Assembly (NCBI GenBank): GCA_903935585.1
Contig: CAIZSE010000082.1
Span: 1-64,000 of the forward strand
Length of the DNA: 64,000 bases
Source of the DNA: an uncultured Burkholderiales bacterium
GTDB taxonomy: Bacteria > Pseudomonadota > Gammaproteobacteria > Burkholderiales > Burkholderiaceae_C
Direction of reading: 5' to 3'
Position numbers and translations under genes: made by a program. Below the pieces are notes generated by a model, which saw nothing but the letters and a program-made list of their open reading frames with translations, made no database searches and was not told the origin of the DNA. This document shows, in pieces, positions 1 to 8,940 of the stretch. How positions within the stretch are numbered: position 1 is the first letter of the stretch; each line of letters starts with the position of its first letter.

Positions 1-666
1 ATCGCCGCCTTGTGCGCCCACACCGGGAATCAACAGCGGCACGGTGGGCGCGATCTCACGAACACGTTCAATCTCTGCGGGGTAGGTGGCGCCGACCACC
101 AGGCCCAATTGGCCGTTCAGGTTCCAGGGGCCCTGGGCCAGACGGGCCACGTGCTCATACAGCAGTGGCTGCCCCTCTACCGAGGCCAGGCGCTGGTTTT
201 GCAGATCGTCGCCGCCCGGGTTGGAGGTGCGGCACAGCAAGAAAGCGCCTTTGCCTTCGAACTGCAAGTAGGGTGCAACCGAGTCCCAGCCCATGAAAGG
301 TGACAAGGTCACGGCATCGGCGCCGTAGCGCTCAAAAGCCTCCTTGGCGTATTGCTCGGCTGTGGAACCGATGTCGCCGCGCTTGGCATCGAGAATGATG
401 GGCACGTGGGGGGCCACACGGCGCATGTGCTCCATCAGGCGTTCGAGCTGGCCTTCAGCGCGGTGCGCGGCAAAGTAGGCGATCTGGGGTTTGAAACTGC
501 TGACCAGGTCGGCCGTGGCGTCCACGATGCGGGCACAAAAGTCATAAATCTTGTTGGCATCGCCTTTGTAGCCATCCGGGAACTTGGTGGGCTCAGGGTC
601 CAGGCCCACGCAAAGCATGGAGCCGTTTTGGCGCTCGGCGTCGCGCAACATGTCAAGAAAGGTCAT
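1..666 (-). CDS. pyrF: Orotidine 5'-phosphate decarboxylase, 3' part cut by window edge
   Basis: The reverse strand from the ATG at 666 reads [20 protein letters not shown] and stays open to base 1, giving 222 residues without the C-terminus. It would decarboxylate OMP to UMP, the last step of de novo pyrimidine synthesis, in the cytoplasm. The motif [12 protein letters not shown] carries the catalytic Asp-Lys-Asp cluster, and GLDPEP near the N-terminus and [12 protein letters not shown] near the window edge are typical of the longer, type 2 (mycobacterial/betaproteobacterial) OMP decarboxylases. Because the stop lies outside the window, automatic tracks that require a closed frame miss it. 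No truncation of the gene itself is implied. Confidence 0.95.
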   Translation of the reverse strand, partial: MTFLDMLRDAERQNGSMLCVGLDPEPTKFPDGYKGDANKIYDFCARIVDATADLVSSFKPQIAYFAAHRAEGQLERLMEHMRRVAPHVPIILDAKRGDIGSTAEQYAKEAFERYGADAVTLSPFMGWDSVAPYLQFEGKGAFLLCRTSNPGGDDLQNQRLASVEGQPLLYEHVARLAQGPWNLNGQLGLVVGATYPAEIERVREIAPTVPLLIPGVGAQGGD

Positions 667-701
667 TCGGGCATTTTAAGGGAGCGCCTCATGGCGCCGA
701 T

Positions 702-1367
702 TCACTGGGCCGCCAGAAGATCCGTGGGCAAGTTGAGGATGAAGTCATTGAGGCTTTTGGCATCGCGACCTGGCCGCATGTGGTCGCGCATGGATGTCTC
801 AGCCGCTTCGGCATCTCGCAGCTTCAAGGCCTGAACGATTTCTTCATGCTGGTCAAACGAGGCCTGCAAGCGGCCCAGGGCGCCAAACGCGTGCCTGCGG
901 TAAACGCCCGTGCGAAACCGGATGCGCAAAACCTCTTGCCTTAAAAACGGGTTGCGGGTGCCTTGGTAAATGAGCTCGTGAAATTGCAAATTGAGTTTTT
1001 GCCAGCCCTGCAAGTCTTCCGCTGCAGCCACTTGGCGGCTTTGCTCGTGCAATGCAAACAGGCGCTGCATGTCTTCTGCGCCCATGCGCTCGCAGGCCAG
1101 CCGCACCGCCACGGCCTCCAGTTCGGCCAGCAACTCCCACAAGCTGAGCAGTTGCTGCAGGTTCATCTTGGCCACGGTGCTGCCACCCCGGGGCATGTTG
1201 CTGACCCAGCCTTGGGCCTGCAATTGGATCAGCGCCTCCCGGATGGGTGTTTTGGAGACCCCAAAACGCTCCGACAGGCCGCTTTCGTCGATGGCATCCC
1301 CGGGCAACAAATCGCCCTTGGAAATGGCTTCTTCCAAGTGCAAACGGATTTGGTCGCTGACTTTCAT
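702..1367 (-). CDS. GntR family transcriptional regulator, FCD (FadR-like) type
   Basis: This 221-residue protein has an N-terminal winged helix-turn-helix (about residues 1-70; GDLLPGDAIDESGLSERFGV then SKTPIREAL, the GntR signature) and an all-helical FCD effector domain (about 78-210). FCD regulators usually bind a carboxylic-acid ligand and repress a catabolic operon. It is transcribed divergently from the CoA-transferase/ABC operon starting at 1484, with 116 bases between the two starts, so it very probably controls that operon and itself. The length is normal for the family. The effector cannot be read from the sequence. Confidence 0.9.
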   Translation of the reverse strand: MKVSDQIRLHLEEAISKGDLLPGDAIDESGLSERFGVSKTPIREALIQLQAQGWVSNMPRGGSTVAKMNLQQLLSLWELLAELEAVAVRLACERMGAEDMQRLFALHEQSRQVAAAEDLQGWQKLNLQFHELIYQGTRNPFLRQEVLRIRFRTGVYRRHAFGALGRLQASFDQHEEIVQALKLRDAEAAETSMRDHMRPGRDAKSLNDFILNLPTDLLAAQ

Positions 1368-1400
1368 GGGGCTTTCTAAGGGCTAACACCGATATTTTGT

Positions 1401-1433
1401 CATATTGCTTTGAATACAGATATGGGCTATAAA
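1401..1433 (+). promoter_or_regulatory. Candidate sigma-70 promoter with overlapping operator for the 1.5-11.2 kb operon
   Basis: TTGCTT at 1405-1410 and TATAAA at 1428-1433 are separated by 17 bases, a good -35/-10 pair pointing toward the CoA-transferase gene. An inverted repeat, CATAT at 1401-1405 and ATATG at 1420-1424, brackets the -35 region and is a plausible half-site pair for the divergent GntR/FCD regulator. Promoter and operator are inferred from pattern only. Confidence 0.45.
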
Positions 1434-1483
1434 TATATTTATGGACGGGCGATTTGTTTTTAAAGGCGCCCAAATCTACACAT

Positions 1484-2680
1484 ATGCCCAAAATTCAAGC
1501 TTCCATTGCACTTTCGAGCTTCAAGGTCATTGACCTGTCCCGCGTCCGTGCTGGCCCCAATTGCGTGCGGATCTTGACCGATTTTGGTGCGGACGTGGTC
1601 CGCGTCGAGCCCCCTGAAGGGGTCGACCCCAACGAGGCGATGTTTGCAGCCAACCGCAAGGGGGGCGATTTTCAGAACATCAACCGCAACAAACGCTCCA
1701 TGACGCTGAACCTCAAGAAAGAGGGGGCGATGGACATCCTCAAACGCATGATCGCCGAAGCCGATGTGGTGGTGGAAAACTGGCGCCCCGATGTCAAAGA
1801 CCGTCTGGGCCTGGATTACGAGTCCCTCAAGGCCATCAACCCGCGCATCATTTTGGCCAGCATCTCGGGCTTTGGCCAGGACGGTCCTTACGCCTGGCGC
1901 CCCGGATTTGACCAGATCATTCAAGGCATGGGTGGCCTCATGACCGTGACCGGCGAGCCGGAACACGGGCCCATTCGGGCAGGCTTGGCGGTGGCCGACC
2001 TGAGTGCCGGCCTGTACTGCGCCATCGGCATTCTGGTGGCCTTGATTGAGCGCCAGACCTCGGGGCAAGGCCAATGGGTGCAAAGCTCTTTGCTGCATTC
2101 GCAAATTGCCATGATGGATTTCCAGATGGCCCGTTACCTGAACGACCAGGATGTGCCCGTTCAGGTGGGCAACAACCACCCGACCAGCTCACCCATGGGT
2201 TTGTTTCAGGCCAACGATGGCTGTTTCAACCTGGGTGCATCGGGCGAGGGCAACTGGAAACGTTTTTGCGAAGTGCTGGAAAAGCCTGAGTGGCATCAAG
2301 ACCCCGAATTCATCAACGAACCCCTGCGCGTCAAGAACAGGGAGCGTTTGAACCAGCTGATCGCCCACGAATTTAAGAAAAAAACCGTTCACCAGTGGGT
2401 CTCCTTGCTCAACAAGGCGGGCGTGCCTGCAGGCCCGGTTTACACCGTGCCCGAGGTGTTTGAAGACCCGCAAGTCAAGCACCTGAATGTGACCACCACC
2501 TTGCCCACCCAGTTTGGCAAGGACATGCACTTCATCACCCAACCCGTGGTGCTCAGCCGAACCCCCTCCAAGGTGGTTGCCCCCGCGCCGGGCTGGGGTG
2601 AGCACACCGACGAGGTGCTGGTTGACCTCGGGTTTTCGGCCAGCGCCATCAGTGACTTTCATGCAAGAGGCGTTGTATGA
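1484..2680 (+). CDS. Class III (CaiB/BaiF family) CoA-transferase
   Basis: This 398-residue family III CoA-transferase would move CoA from a donor thioester to a free carboxylic acid, activating it for breakdown. The N-terminus has the family pattern (VIDLSRVRAGPNCVRILTDF, GADVVRVE) and the probable catalytic Asp is D172 in GLAVADLSAGLY, followed by a typical C-terminal half. I start at the ATG at 1484 (MPKIQAS); an in-frame TTG at 1454 would add ten residues. No strong RBS sits before either start. It is the first gene of the operon and overlaps the next gene by ATGA, so the two are translationally coupled. The substrate is unknown. Confidence 0.88.
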   Translation: MPKIQASIALSSFKVIDLSRVRAGPNCVRILTDFGADVVRVEPPEGVDPNEAMFAANRKGGDFQNINRNKRSMTLNLKKEGAMDILKRMIAEADVVVENWRPDVKDRLGLDYESLKAINPRIILASISGFGQDGPYAWRPGFDQIIQGMGGLMTVTGEPEHGPIRAGLAVADLSAGLYCAIGILVALIERQTSGQGQWVQSSLLHSQIAMMDFQMARYLNDQDVPVQVGNNHPTSSPMGLFQANDGCFNLGASGEGNWKRFCEVLEKPEWHQDPEFINEPLRVKNRERLNQLIAHEFKKKTVHQWVSLLNKAGVPAGPVYTVPEVFEDPQVKHLNVTTTLPTQFGKDMHFITQPVVLSRTPSKVVAPAPGWGEHTDEVLVDLGFSASAISDFHARGVV

Positions 2681-3453
2681 GGGCAGGTCGAATCGATCTG
2701 GTTGTCGAAGGCCACGTGGCACAGATCACCATCGACGACGCCGCACGGCACAACGCAATGAGCCTGGCCATGTGGACAGACTTGCTGCAGGCGTTTGAAG
2801 ACGTTGACCAGCGCCCTGAAGTGCGTGTTTGCGTGCTGCGTGGCGCAGGCGAGAAATCGTTTGTCTCGGGCGCCAACATCAGCGAGTTCGAGACGCAGCG
2901 CAATTCAGCAGACTCGGTTGCCCACTACAACCACATGGTCAAGCGGGCGCAACAAGCGATTTTTCGATGCCGTGTGCCGGTGATCGCGGCCATCAGCGGC
3001 ATTTGTTATGGCGGCGGGCTGGGCCTGGCCTTGAGTTGCGACATGCGCTATGCAGCGCCCCATTCACGCTTTCGCATGCCCGCTGCCCGTATGGGCCTGG
3101 GTTACGACTGTGAAAATATGAAAAGCATATTGAACAACCTCGGCCCCCAGGCCACCGCAGAGGCTTTTTACACCGCCAAGGTCTATGACGCGCCCAGTGC
3201 ACAGGCCATGGGCATGGTCCTTGCAGTTGTTGACGATGTGTTTGCACATTGCACCGCCTTGGCCCATGACATTGCAGCCAACGCGCCCTTGACCATCCAG
3301 GCCGCCAAGAAAACATTGGTGGCCCTGGCGGAAGATGAAAAAGACATGACGTCAGTGAAAACCGCCATCGACGCCTGTTTCAAAAGCAACGATTATGCGG
3401 AAGGCCGGCTGGCTTTCGCACAGAAGCGCCCCCCCCTTTTCACCGGCCATTAA
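2677..3453 (+). CDS. Enoyl-CoA hydratase/isomerase (crotonase) family protein lacking both hydratase glutamates
   Basis: A 258-residue crotonase-fold protein. The oxyanion-hole motifs are present (SGANISEFE and ICYGGGLGLALSCD). The two catalytic glutamates of true enoyl-CoA hydratases (mitochondrial Glu144 and Glu164) are missing: the first position is Gly in GGGLGLAL and the second lies in RMPAARMGLGYD with no acidic residue. It may therefore catalyse isomerisation, thioester hydrolysis, dehalogenation or a C-C cleavage rather than hydration. Its start overlaps the CoA-transferase stop. A second crotonase gene in the same operon (8941-9741) keeps both glutamates, which suggests divided roles. 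Confidence 0.85.
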   Translation: MRAGRIDLVVEGHVAQITIDDAARHNAMSLAMWTDLLQAFEDVDQRPEVRVCVLRGAGEKSFVSGANISEFETQRNSADSVAHYNHMVKRAQQAIFRCRVPVIAAISGICYGGGLGLALSCDMRYAAPHSRFRMPAARMGLGYDCENMKSILNNLGPQATAEAFYTAKVYDAPSAQAMGMVLAVVDDVFAHCTALAHDIAANAPLTIQAAKKTLVALAEDEKDMTSVKTAIDACFKSNDYAEGRLAFAQKRPPLFTGH

Positions 3454-3467
3454 CCAGGAGTATTCAG

Positions 3468-4445
3468 ATGAAACTTTTGACATCCCTCATCGGCCTTGCG
3501 CTGTCGGTCTCGACAGGCATGGCCATGGCACTGGGCCCAGCCCCTGCGCCACTCAAAGACAAAGCCACCCTGACCATAGGCTACGTGAAGGTGGGACACC
3601 TTTCGCCCATGTTGATGGTCGAAGAAGAACTCAAGAAGATGAACATCGAGGTCAAGCGCGCCGAATTCGTGCGCTATGCCGATGCCAGAACCGCGCTGTT
3701 GTCCAACTCGGTGGACGTATCGGCCGTGGGCGCCGGTGACCTGGCCATCGTGGCAGGACAAGGCAGCAAAAACCTGATCGGCCTGACCGGCGTGGCCAGC
3801 TCACCCAAATACCTGGTCGTGCGCAAAGGGGCCAAGATCGACGACTGGGCCGACATCACCGGCAAGAAAATTGCCATTGCCCCCGGCTCTGCCGTGTGGT
3901 TCCAGTGGGCCATGACCCTGGTCGAGAAAAACATCCCCTACAACTCGTTCACGCCCGTGAACGTGCAGGGCGGCGGCACTGCATTTGTTCAGGCCATGAA
4001 ACGCGGCGACATCGATGCCATGGTGTTGTGGGAGCCCTTTGAATCACAAGCTGTGGCCGAAGGCGATGCTTACTTCTCACAAAAACTGGAGTACAGCCAG
4101 TCCCGTGCAGTGGGCGCAGAGTTGGGTCTGCTGGCCGCTTCTGGTGAAGCCATGGCGCAAAAGAAAGAACTGGTGCGCCGCTTTTTGTGGGCTTACCTGA
4201 AGGCCGAAGAAACCTTGAGCAAAAGCAAGGACCAGTTTGCCGACGCCTATTCCAAGTACACCGGCTTGCCCCTCAACGTGACCAAGGAGTCGGCCAAGGT
4301 CATCAAGCTGGGTGGGGTGCTGAACAAAGAACAGGTCTCGCGTCTGGCTGAAGCCGCATTCAAGCAGGGCATCGTGCAAAAAGATGTGACCAAGGAAGCC
4401 GCCGCACTCTACGACGACTCGATGGTCATTGAACTGAAAAAGTAA
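3468..4445 (+). CDS. ABC transporter periplasmic substrate-binding protein, NitT/TauT (SsuA-like) family
   Basis: A 325-residue secreted protein: residues 1-21 form a signal peptide ending AMA, followed by a type II periplasmic binding fold (TLTIGYVKVGHLSPM, then ARTALLSNSVDVSAVGAGD, a family hallmark). It would capture the ligand in the periplasm for the permease and ATPase encoded next. Members bind sulfonates, nitrate, taurine, pyrimidine precursors or aromatic acids, so the ligand cannot be named. An AGGAG RBS precedes the ATG and the gene follows the crotonase gene by 14 bases. Confidence 0.9.
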   Translation: MKLLTSLIGLALSVSTGMAMALGPAPAPLKDKATLTIGYVKVGHLSPMLMVEEELKKMNIEVKRAEFVRYADARTALLSNSVDVSAVGAGDLAIVAGQGSKNLIGLTGVASSPKYLVVRKGAKIDDWADITGKKIAIAPGSAVWFQWAMTLVEKNIPYNSFTPVNVQGGGTAFVQAMKRGDIDAMVLWEPFESQAVAEGDAYFSQKLEYSQSRAVGAELGLLAASGEAMAQKKELVRRFLWAYLKAEETLSKSKDQFADAYSKYTGLPLNVTKESAKVIKLGGVLNKEQVSRLAEAAFKQGIVQKDVTKEAAALYDDSMVIELKK

Positions 4446-4460
4446 GCAGGCAGCACCCAC

Positions 4461-5267
4461 ATGGCAAACGCTTCATTCGATACCCTTCGGCGAACGCTGC
4501 TTGGCATGTTGGTGCCGGCTGTGGTGCTGGCCATCTGGCAAATCGCGGGCAGCAGGCCCGACATGGCGGGCATCTTGCCCACCCCCATGAAGGTTCTGGA
4601 TGGCTGGCATGACTGGATCTTTGCCTCCCCAGGCATGGGCCTGAACCCGTACCTGGGCTCATGGCTGGCCAACGTTCAGTACTCCTCGATGCGGGTGGCT
4701 CAGGGCTTTACTCTGGCCGCCTTGCTGGGTGTGCCGCTGGGCTTGCTGATTGGCTGGAGCCGCCTGGTTCAGCAATTGTTTGACCCGCTGATCCAGAGCT
4801 TGCGCCCGATCCCCATCACGGCATGGTTGCCGTTTTCGATTGCGCTGTTCGGCATTCGCGACATGGGGGCCATCTTCCTGATTTTTCTGGGCGGCTTTTA
4901 TGCCATCGTGGTCAACACCACCCAGGGCGCGCGCGACGTCGAGCGCAACCTCGTGCGCGCCGCGCTGATGATGGGTGCCAGCCGCAGTCAGCTGCTTTAC
5001 CGTGTGGTTTTGCCATCGGCCATGCCCTCTATCTTCACGGGTTTGCGCATCGGCCTGGGCATCTCCTGGACGGCCGTGATCGTTTCCGAAATGGTGGCCG
5101 TCAAATCCGGGCTGGGCTATGTGCTGTGGGACGCCTACTACGTGGGCCGCATGGACATTGTTCTGGCAGACATGGTGTCGATTGGCATCATGGGGTTTTT
5201 AAGTGACCGGCTGATTGTTTTCATCGAAAGCAAGGTTTTGGTCTGGCGCATCCTGCAAAGCCATTGA
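4461..5267 (+). CDS. ABC transporter permease, SsuC/TauC type
   Basis: A 268-residue inner-membrane protein with about six hydrophobic helices and the BPD_transp_1 EAA-type loop around GARDVERNLVRAALMMGASR, followed by LPSAMPSIFTGLRIGLGISW as in SsuC/TauC/NrtB permeases. It would form the translocation pore with the ATPase encoded immediately downstream. Fifteen bases separate it from the binding-protein gene, so all three transporter genes are co-expressed. Confidence 0.92.
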   Translation: MANASFDTLRRTLLGMLVPAVVLAIWQIAGSRPDMAGILPTPMKVLDGWHDWIFASPGMGLNPYLGSWLANVQYSSMRVAQGFTLAALLGVPLGLLIGWSRLVQQLFDPLIQSLRPIPITAWLPFSIALFGIRDMGAIFLIFLGGFYAIVVNTTQGARDVERNLVRAALMMGASRSQLLYRVVLPSAMPSIFTGLRIGLGISWTAVIVSEMVAVKSGLGYVLWDAYYVGRMDIVLADMVSIGIMGFLSDRLIVFIESKVLVWRILQSH

Positions 5268-5274
5268 AAAATAT

Positions 5275-6024
5275 ATGTCCCACATTTCCATCGGAAACCT
5301 TTACAAGACCTACCCGGGGGCAACGCCCGTCAAGGCGCTGGAAGACATCGACCTGCAAGTTGAACCGGGTGAACTGGTGGCTTTGCTGGGGCCTTCGGGC
5401 TGCGGCAAATCCACCTTGCTCAACCTGATCGCCGGGTTTGAACAACCCAGCCAGGGCCAATTGCAGGTCAATGGCCAAGCCGTGGGCAAGCCGGGCCCTG
5501 ATCGGGGCGTGGTCTTTCAGGAAGCGGCCCTGTTTCCTTGGTTGACTGTTTGGGAAAACGTGATTTTTGGCCCCAAGGTGCAAGGCATGGCGCGCAGCGA
5601 ATACGAAGACCGCGCCCATGAAATGATCAAGATTGTGGGCCTGAGCGACTTCAAGAACCATTTGCCCGTGCAGTTGTCTGGCGGCATGCGCCAGCGGGTG
5701 GGCATTGCGCGCATCCTGACCTTGGGCTCTCGCGTGTTGCTGATGGACGAGCCCTTTGGTGCGCTCGATGCACAAACCCGCTTGACCATGCAGGAACTGC
5801 TGCTCACGGTGTGGCAACAACTCAAACCCACCATCATCTTTGTCACGCACGACATCGACGAAGCCATCTTTTTGGCCAGCACGATTTACGTGATGTCGGC
5901 CCGCCCAGGCCGCATCCAGACCAAGATCACTGTCCCCTTGAGCCGGCCACGCACCGTGGCCGACACGGCCAGCGAAACCTTCGCGTCCCTCAAGCTCGAA
6001 ATCCTCAACCTCATCCGACACTGA
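5275..6024 (+). CDS. ABC transporter ATP-binding protein, SsuB/TauB type
   Basis: A 249-residue ATPase with Walker A GPSGCGKST (residues 39-47), Q-loop VVFQEAALFPW, signature LSGGMRQRVGIAR, Walker B VLLMDEPFGALD and H-loop FVTHDIDEA. It energises the importer with the two preceding gene products. I use the ATG at 5275 (MSHISIGNL); an upstream ATG at 5215 lies inside the permease gene and would add 20 unlikely residues. One base separates its stop from the next start. Confidence 0.92.
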   Translation: MSHISIGNLYKTYPGATPVKALEDIDLQVEPGELVALLGPSGCGKSTLLNLIAGFEQPSQGQLQVNGQAVGKPGPDRGVVFQEAALFPWLTVWENVIFGPKVQGMARSEYEDRAHEMIKIVGLSDFKNHLPVQLSGGMRQRVGIARILTLGSRVLLMDEPFGALDAQTRLTMQELLLTVWQQLKPTIIFVTHDIDEAIFLASTIYVMSARPGRIQTKITVPLSRPRTVADTASETFASLKLEILNLIRH

Positions 6025-6025
6025 C

Positions 6026-6913
6026 ATGGCCAACCCGCGCATTCCCTACCGCTTTTCCAACGATGGGCCGGCCCTCAAGGCCTCACCTCAGGGCGCCATC
6101 ATGGTGCACTTGGTGGTGAACGTGGAACACTGGCAATTCGAGTCGAGCATGCCGCGCACCATCATCACGCCACCCCATGGCAAAGAAACGGTGCCCGATG
6201 TGCCCAACTTCAGCTGGGCCGACTACGGCATGCGGGCGGGCCTGCCGCGCATCATGCGGGCCATTCAAGACCGCGGTCTGCCGGCCTCCACCAGTTTCAA
6301 TGCCGGGGTGATCACCGCCTACCCCCAGGCGGCGCAGGCCATGCACAAAGCCGGCTGGGAGTTCATTGGCCATGGCGTGCACCAGAAAAGCCTGAACCAC
6401 AACCAGGGCGAGTCCGAAGAGTCACTGATTGCCAGCAGCCTGGACATGATTGCCGGCCTGACAGGCCAACGCCCCAAAGGCTGGCTGAGCCCGGGACTGC
6501 GCGAGACCCTCGACACGCCCGAGCTCCTGAAAAAGCAAGGCGTGGAATACGTCTTTGACTGGGTGGTGGACGATGTGCCGAGTTGGATGCAAACGCGCAA
6601 CGGCCCCTTGCTGGCCTTGCCCTACAACCTGGAAATCAACGACTCGATCATCTACGCCATCGAAAAGCACACCAGCGATGAAATGTACGAACGTCTGGCG
6701 CGCACTTTGGCCTTGTTCGAGCGCGAAGCAGTCACGCACCCACGGGTCTTGGCCATCGGCCTTCACCCCCACCTGATGGGTGTGCCCCACCGGTTTGCCA
6801 GCTTCGAGCGCATGCTCGATTTGCTGATGAAGTCGCCACAGGTGTGCTTCATGAACGGGTCGCAGATTGCCGACTGGTACACCGCCCAGGTGCCCGCACC
6901 CGCAGCCCCTTGA
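6026..6913 (+). CDS. Polysaccharide deacetylase family protein, PuuE/allantoinase-like
   Basis: This 295-residue protein has the NodB-like (CE4) fold in the version seen in PuuE-type allantoinases and cyclic-imide hydrolases: NVEHW near residue 33, a conserved GHGVHQKSL, a GWLSPGLRET loop and a C-terminal GLHPHLMGVPHR. Such enzymes hydrolyse C-N bonds, often amides of small molecules rather than polysaccharides. There is no signal peptide, so it should act in the cytoplasm. Its place directly after a NitT/TauT-type importer and before CoA-dependent enzymes suggests it opens or deamidates the imported compound. That role is inferred. Confidence 0.82.
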   Translation: MANPRIPYRFSNDGPALKASPQGAIMVHLVVNVEHWQFESSMPRTIITPPHGKETVPDVPNFSWADYGMRAGLPRIMRAIQDRGLPASTSFNAGVITAYPQAAQAMHKAGWEFIGHGVHQKSLNHNQGESEESLIASSLDMIAGLTGQRPKGWLSPGLRETLDTPELLKKQGVEYVFDWVVDDVPSWMQTRNGPLLALPYNLEINDSIIYAIEKHTSDEMYERLARTLALFEREAVTHPRVLAIGLHPHLMGVPHRFASFERMLDLLMKSPQVCFMNGSQIADWYTAQVPAPAAP

Positions 6914-6983
6914 AACGCCACGCCTCACCCTTCCATTGCAACGCACGCAAGCCCCTGCGGCTTGTCTCACTTGAGGCTCCAAC

Positions 6984-7760
6984 ATGAACCTCCATCTTGA
7001 TCAAAAGCAAGTCATCGTGACCGGTGGGTCCAAGGGCATTGGCCTGGCCATTGCGCTCAATTTTGCGCGCGAGGGCGCCAGCCCGGTGCTGGTTTCGCGC
7101 CAGCGCAGCAACCTCGACAACGCATTGGCAGCCTTTGCCAAAGAGGGCTTGCCCACACCGGACATCGCCGAAATTGATTTGTCAGCGCGCGGATCGGACC
7201 GCGCCTTGTTCGATCTGTTTCCGGCTGCGGACATTCTGGTCAACAACGCAGGCGCCATTCCGGGCGGGAGCATCCACGACCTTGCCGAAGACGCATGGCG
7301 CGCCTCTTGGGAACTCAAGCTGTTCAGCTACATCAACCTGACCCGTTTGTATTTGGGGGCCATGGAGGCACGCGGTCAAGGTGTGATTTGCAACATCATC
7401 GGCATGGCCGGAGCCGCGCCACGCTACGAATACATTTGCGGATCGGCGGCCAATGGCGCACTGATTGCTTTCACCCAGGGCATTGGTGCTGGCAGCGTGC
7501 GCAAGGGTGTCCGGGTGTTCGGCATCAACCCCTCACCCACCCGCAGCGACCGCATCGAAGGTGTGCTGAAACAACAAGCGGCCAGCAAACTGGGCGACGC
7601 ATCCCGCTGGCTTGAAATGACCCAAAAATTACCGTTTGGCCGCTTGGCCGAACCCGATGAAATCGCCCAACTCGCCGTCCATTGCGCCTCACCCGTTTGC
7701 AGTTATCTGAGCGGCACCGTGTTGAACGTCGACGGTGGGCAACAGTACGCACCCAACTGA
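6984..7760 (+). CDS. SDR family protein with an atypical catalytic site
   Basis: A 258-residue short-chain dehydrogenase/reductase fold. The cofactor motif TGGSKGIG (residues 13-20) and NNAG (87-90) are intact. At the active site the usual YxxxK is replaced by Tyr150-Ile-Cys-Gly-Ser154, so the lysine that lowers the tyrosine pKa is missing, and the usual catalytic serine is not obvious in NIIGMAGAAP. It may use a different mechanism or a different role from standard SDR oxidoreductases. It lies 70 bases after the deacetylase gene. That gap contains a 6-bp hairpin (CAAGCC at 6948 and GGCTTG at 6959) without a T-run, which is unlikely to be a strong terminator. Confidence 0.85.
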   Translation: MNLHLDQKQVIVTGGSKGIGLAIALNFAREGASPVLVSRQRSNLDNALAAFAKEGLPTPDIAEIDLSARGSDRALFDLFPAADILVNNAGAIPGGSIHDLAEDAWRASWELKLFSYINLTRLYLGAMEARGQGVICNIIGMAGAAPRYEYICGSAANGALIAFTQGIGAGSVRKGVRVFGINPSPTRSDRIEGVLKQQAASKLGDASRWLEMTQKLPFGRLAEPDEIAQLAVHCASPVCSYLSGTVLNVDGGQQYAPN

Positions 7761-7767
7761 GAAAACC

Positions 7768-8925
7768 ATGCACCCCGATAACAATTTTGAGTCCCTGCGC
7801 GATGGCGTGCGCAGCGTTGTTTCCCAATTTGATTCACGCTATTGGCAAGACATCGACGAGGCCCGCGCCTTTCCGGAAAAGTTCGTGCAGGCCCTGACCT
7901 CTGCGGGTTGGCTGTCGGCCTTGATTCCCGAGGAATATGGCGGCTCCAACCTGAGCCTGGTCGAAGCCAGCGTGATCATGGAAGAGATCAACCGGGCCGG
8001 CGGCAACTCGGGGGCATGCCACGGCCAGATGTACGTGATGGGTTGTGTGGTTCGCCACGGCTCGGAGGCCCAAAAGCAAGCCCTGCTGCCCAAGGTGGCC
8101 AGCGGCGAGCTGCGCATGCAGTCGATGGCCGTGACCGAGCCCTCCACCGGCTCGGACACCACCCAGCTCAAGACCTTTGCCGAGCGCAAGGGCGACCGCT
8201 ACATCGTCAATGGCCAGAAAGTCTGGACATCCCGCCTGCAACACTCCGACTTCATGCTGCTGCTGGCCCGCACCACCCCGTTGGCAGAGGTCAAGAAAAA
8301 GTCGGAAGGCTTGTCGGTGTTTCTGGTGGATTTGCGCGAAGCCGTTGGCAAATCGATCACCGTGCGGCCCATACGCAACATGGTGAACCACGAGACCAAC
8401 GAGATCTTCATTGACAACCTGGAAATTCCGGTTGAAAACCGCATTGGCGAAGAAGGCAAGGGGCTCAAATACATCCTGGATGGTTTGAACGCCGAGCGCA
8501 TCCTGATCGCCGCAGAGTGCATTGGCGATGGTTACTGGTTTGTCGACAAGGCCAGGGACTATGCCAACCAACGCGTGGTGTTTGACCGCCCGATCGCCAA
8601 AAATCAAGGCATCCAGTTTCCGATTGCGCGGGCCTTTGTCAACGTCGAGGCTGCCAGCCTGATGCGTTACGAAGCAGCGCGCTTGTTTGATGCCCAACAA
8701 GCTTGCGGGGCCCAGGCCAATATGTCCAAACTGCTTGCCGCCGATGCGTCCTGGGAAGCGGCCAACGTCTGCCTGCAGACCCATGGCGGCTTTGGCTTTG
8801 CGGCCGAATACGACATCGAACGCAAGTTCCGCGAGACCCGCCTGTACCAGGTGGCGCCCATATCGACCAACCTCATCCTGTCTTATGTGGGTGAGCATGT
8901 TTTGGGCATGCCCAAGTCTTATTGA
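7768..8925 (+). CDS. Acyl-CoA dehydrogenase family protein
   Basis: A 385-residue flavoprotein that would introduce a 2,3-double bond into an acyl-CoA and pass electrons to ETF. The N-terminal helical domain (to about 115), the flavin-contacting strand MAVTEPSTGSDTTQLKT and the C-terminal LQTHGGFGFAAEYDIERKFR signature are typical. I start at the ATG at 7768 (MHPDNN), seven bases after the SDR stop; the upstream in-frame ATG at 7735 lies inside that gene. Together with the hydratase encoded next it supplies the first two steps of a beta-oxidation-like sequence. Confidence 0.9.
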   Translation: MHPDNNFESLRDGVRSVVSQFDSRYWQDIDEARAFPEKFVQALTSAGWLSALIPEEYGGSNLSLVEASVIMEEINRAGGNSGACHGQMYVMGCVVRHGSEAQKQALLPKVASGELRMQSMAVTEPSTGSDTTQLKTFAERKGDRYIVNGQKVWTSRLQHSDFMLLLARTTPLAEVKKKSEGLSVFLVDLREAVGKSITVRPIRNMVNHETNEIFIDNLEIPVENRIGEEGKGLKYILDGLNAERILIAAECIGDGYWFVDKARDYANQRVVFDRPIAKNQGIQFPIARAFVNVEAASLMRYEAARLFDAQQACGAQANMSKLLAADASWEAANVCLQTHGGFGFAAEYDIERKFRETRLYQVAPISTNLILSYVGEHVLGMPKSY

Positions 8926-8940
8926 GCAGGTTAAAAAAAT

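Noticed and set aside
6948-6964. Hairpin between the deacetylase and SDR genes as a terminator
   Set aside because: A 6-base stem without a following T-run inside an otherwise continuous operon; not convincing as a terminator.
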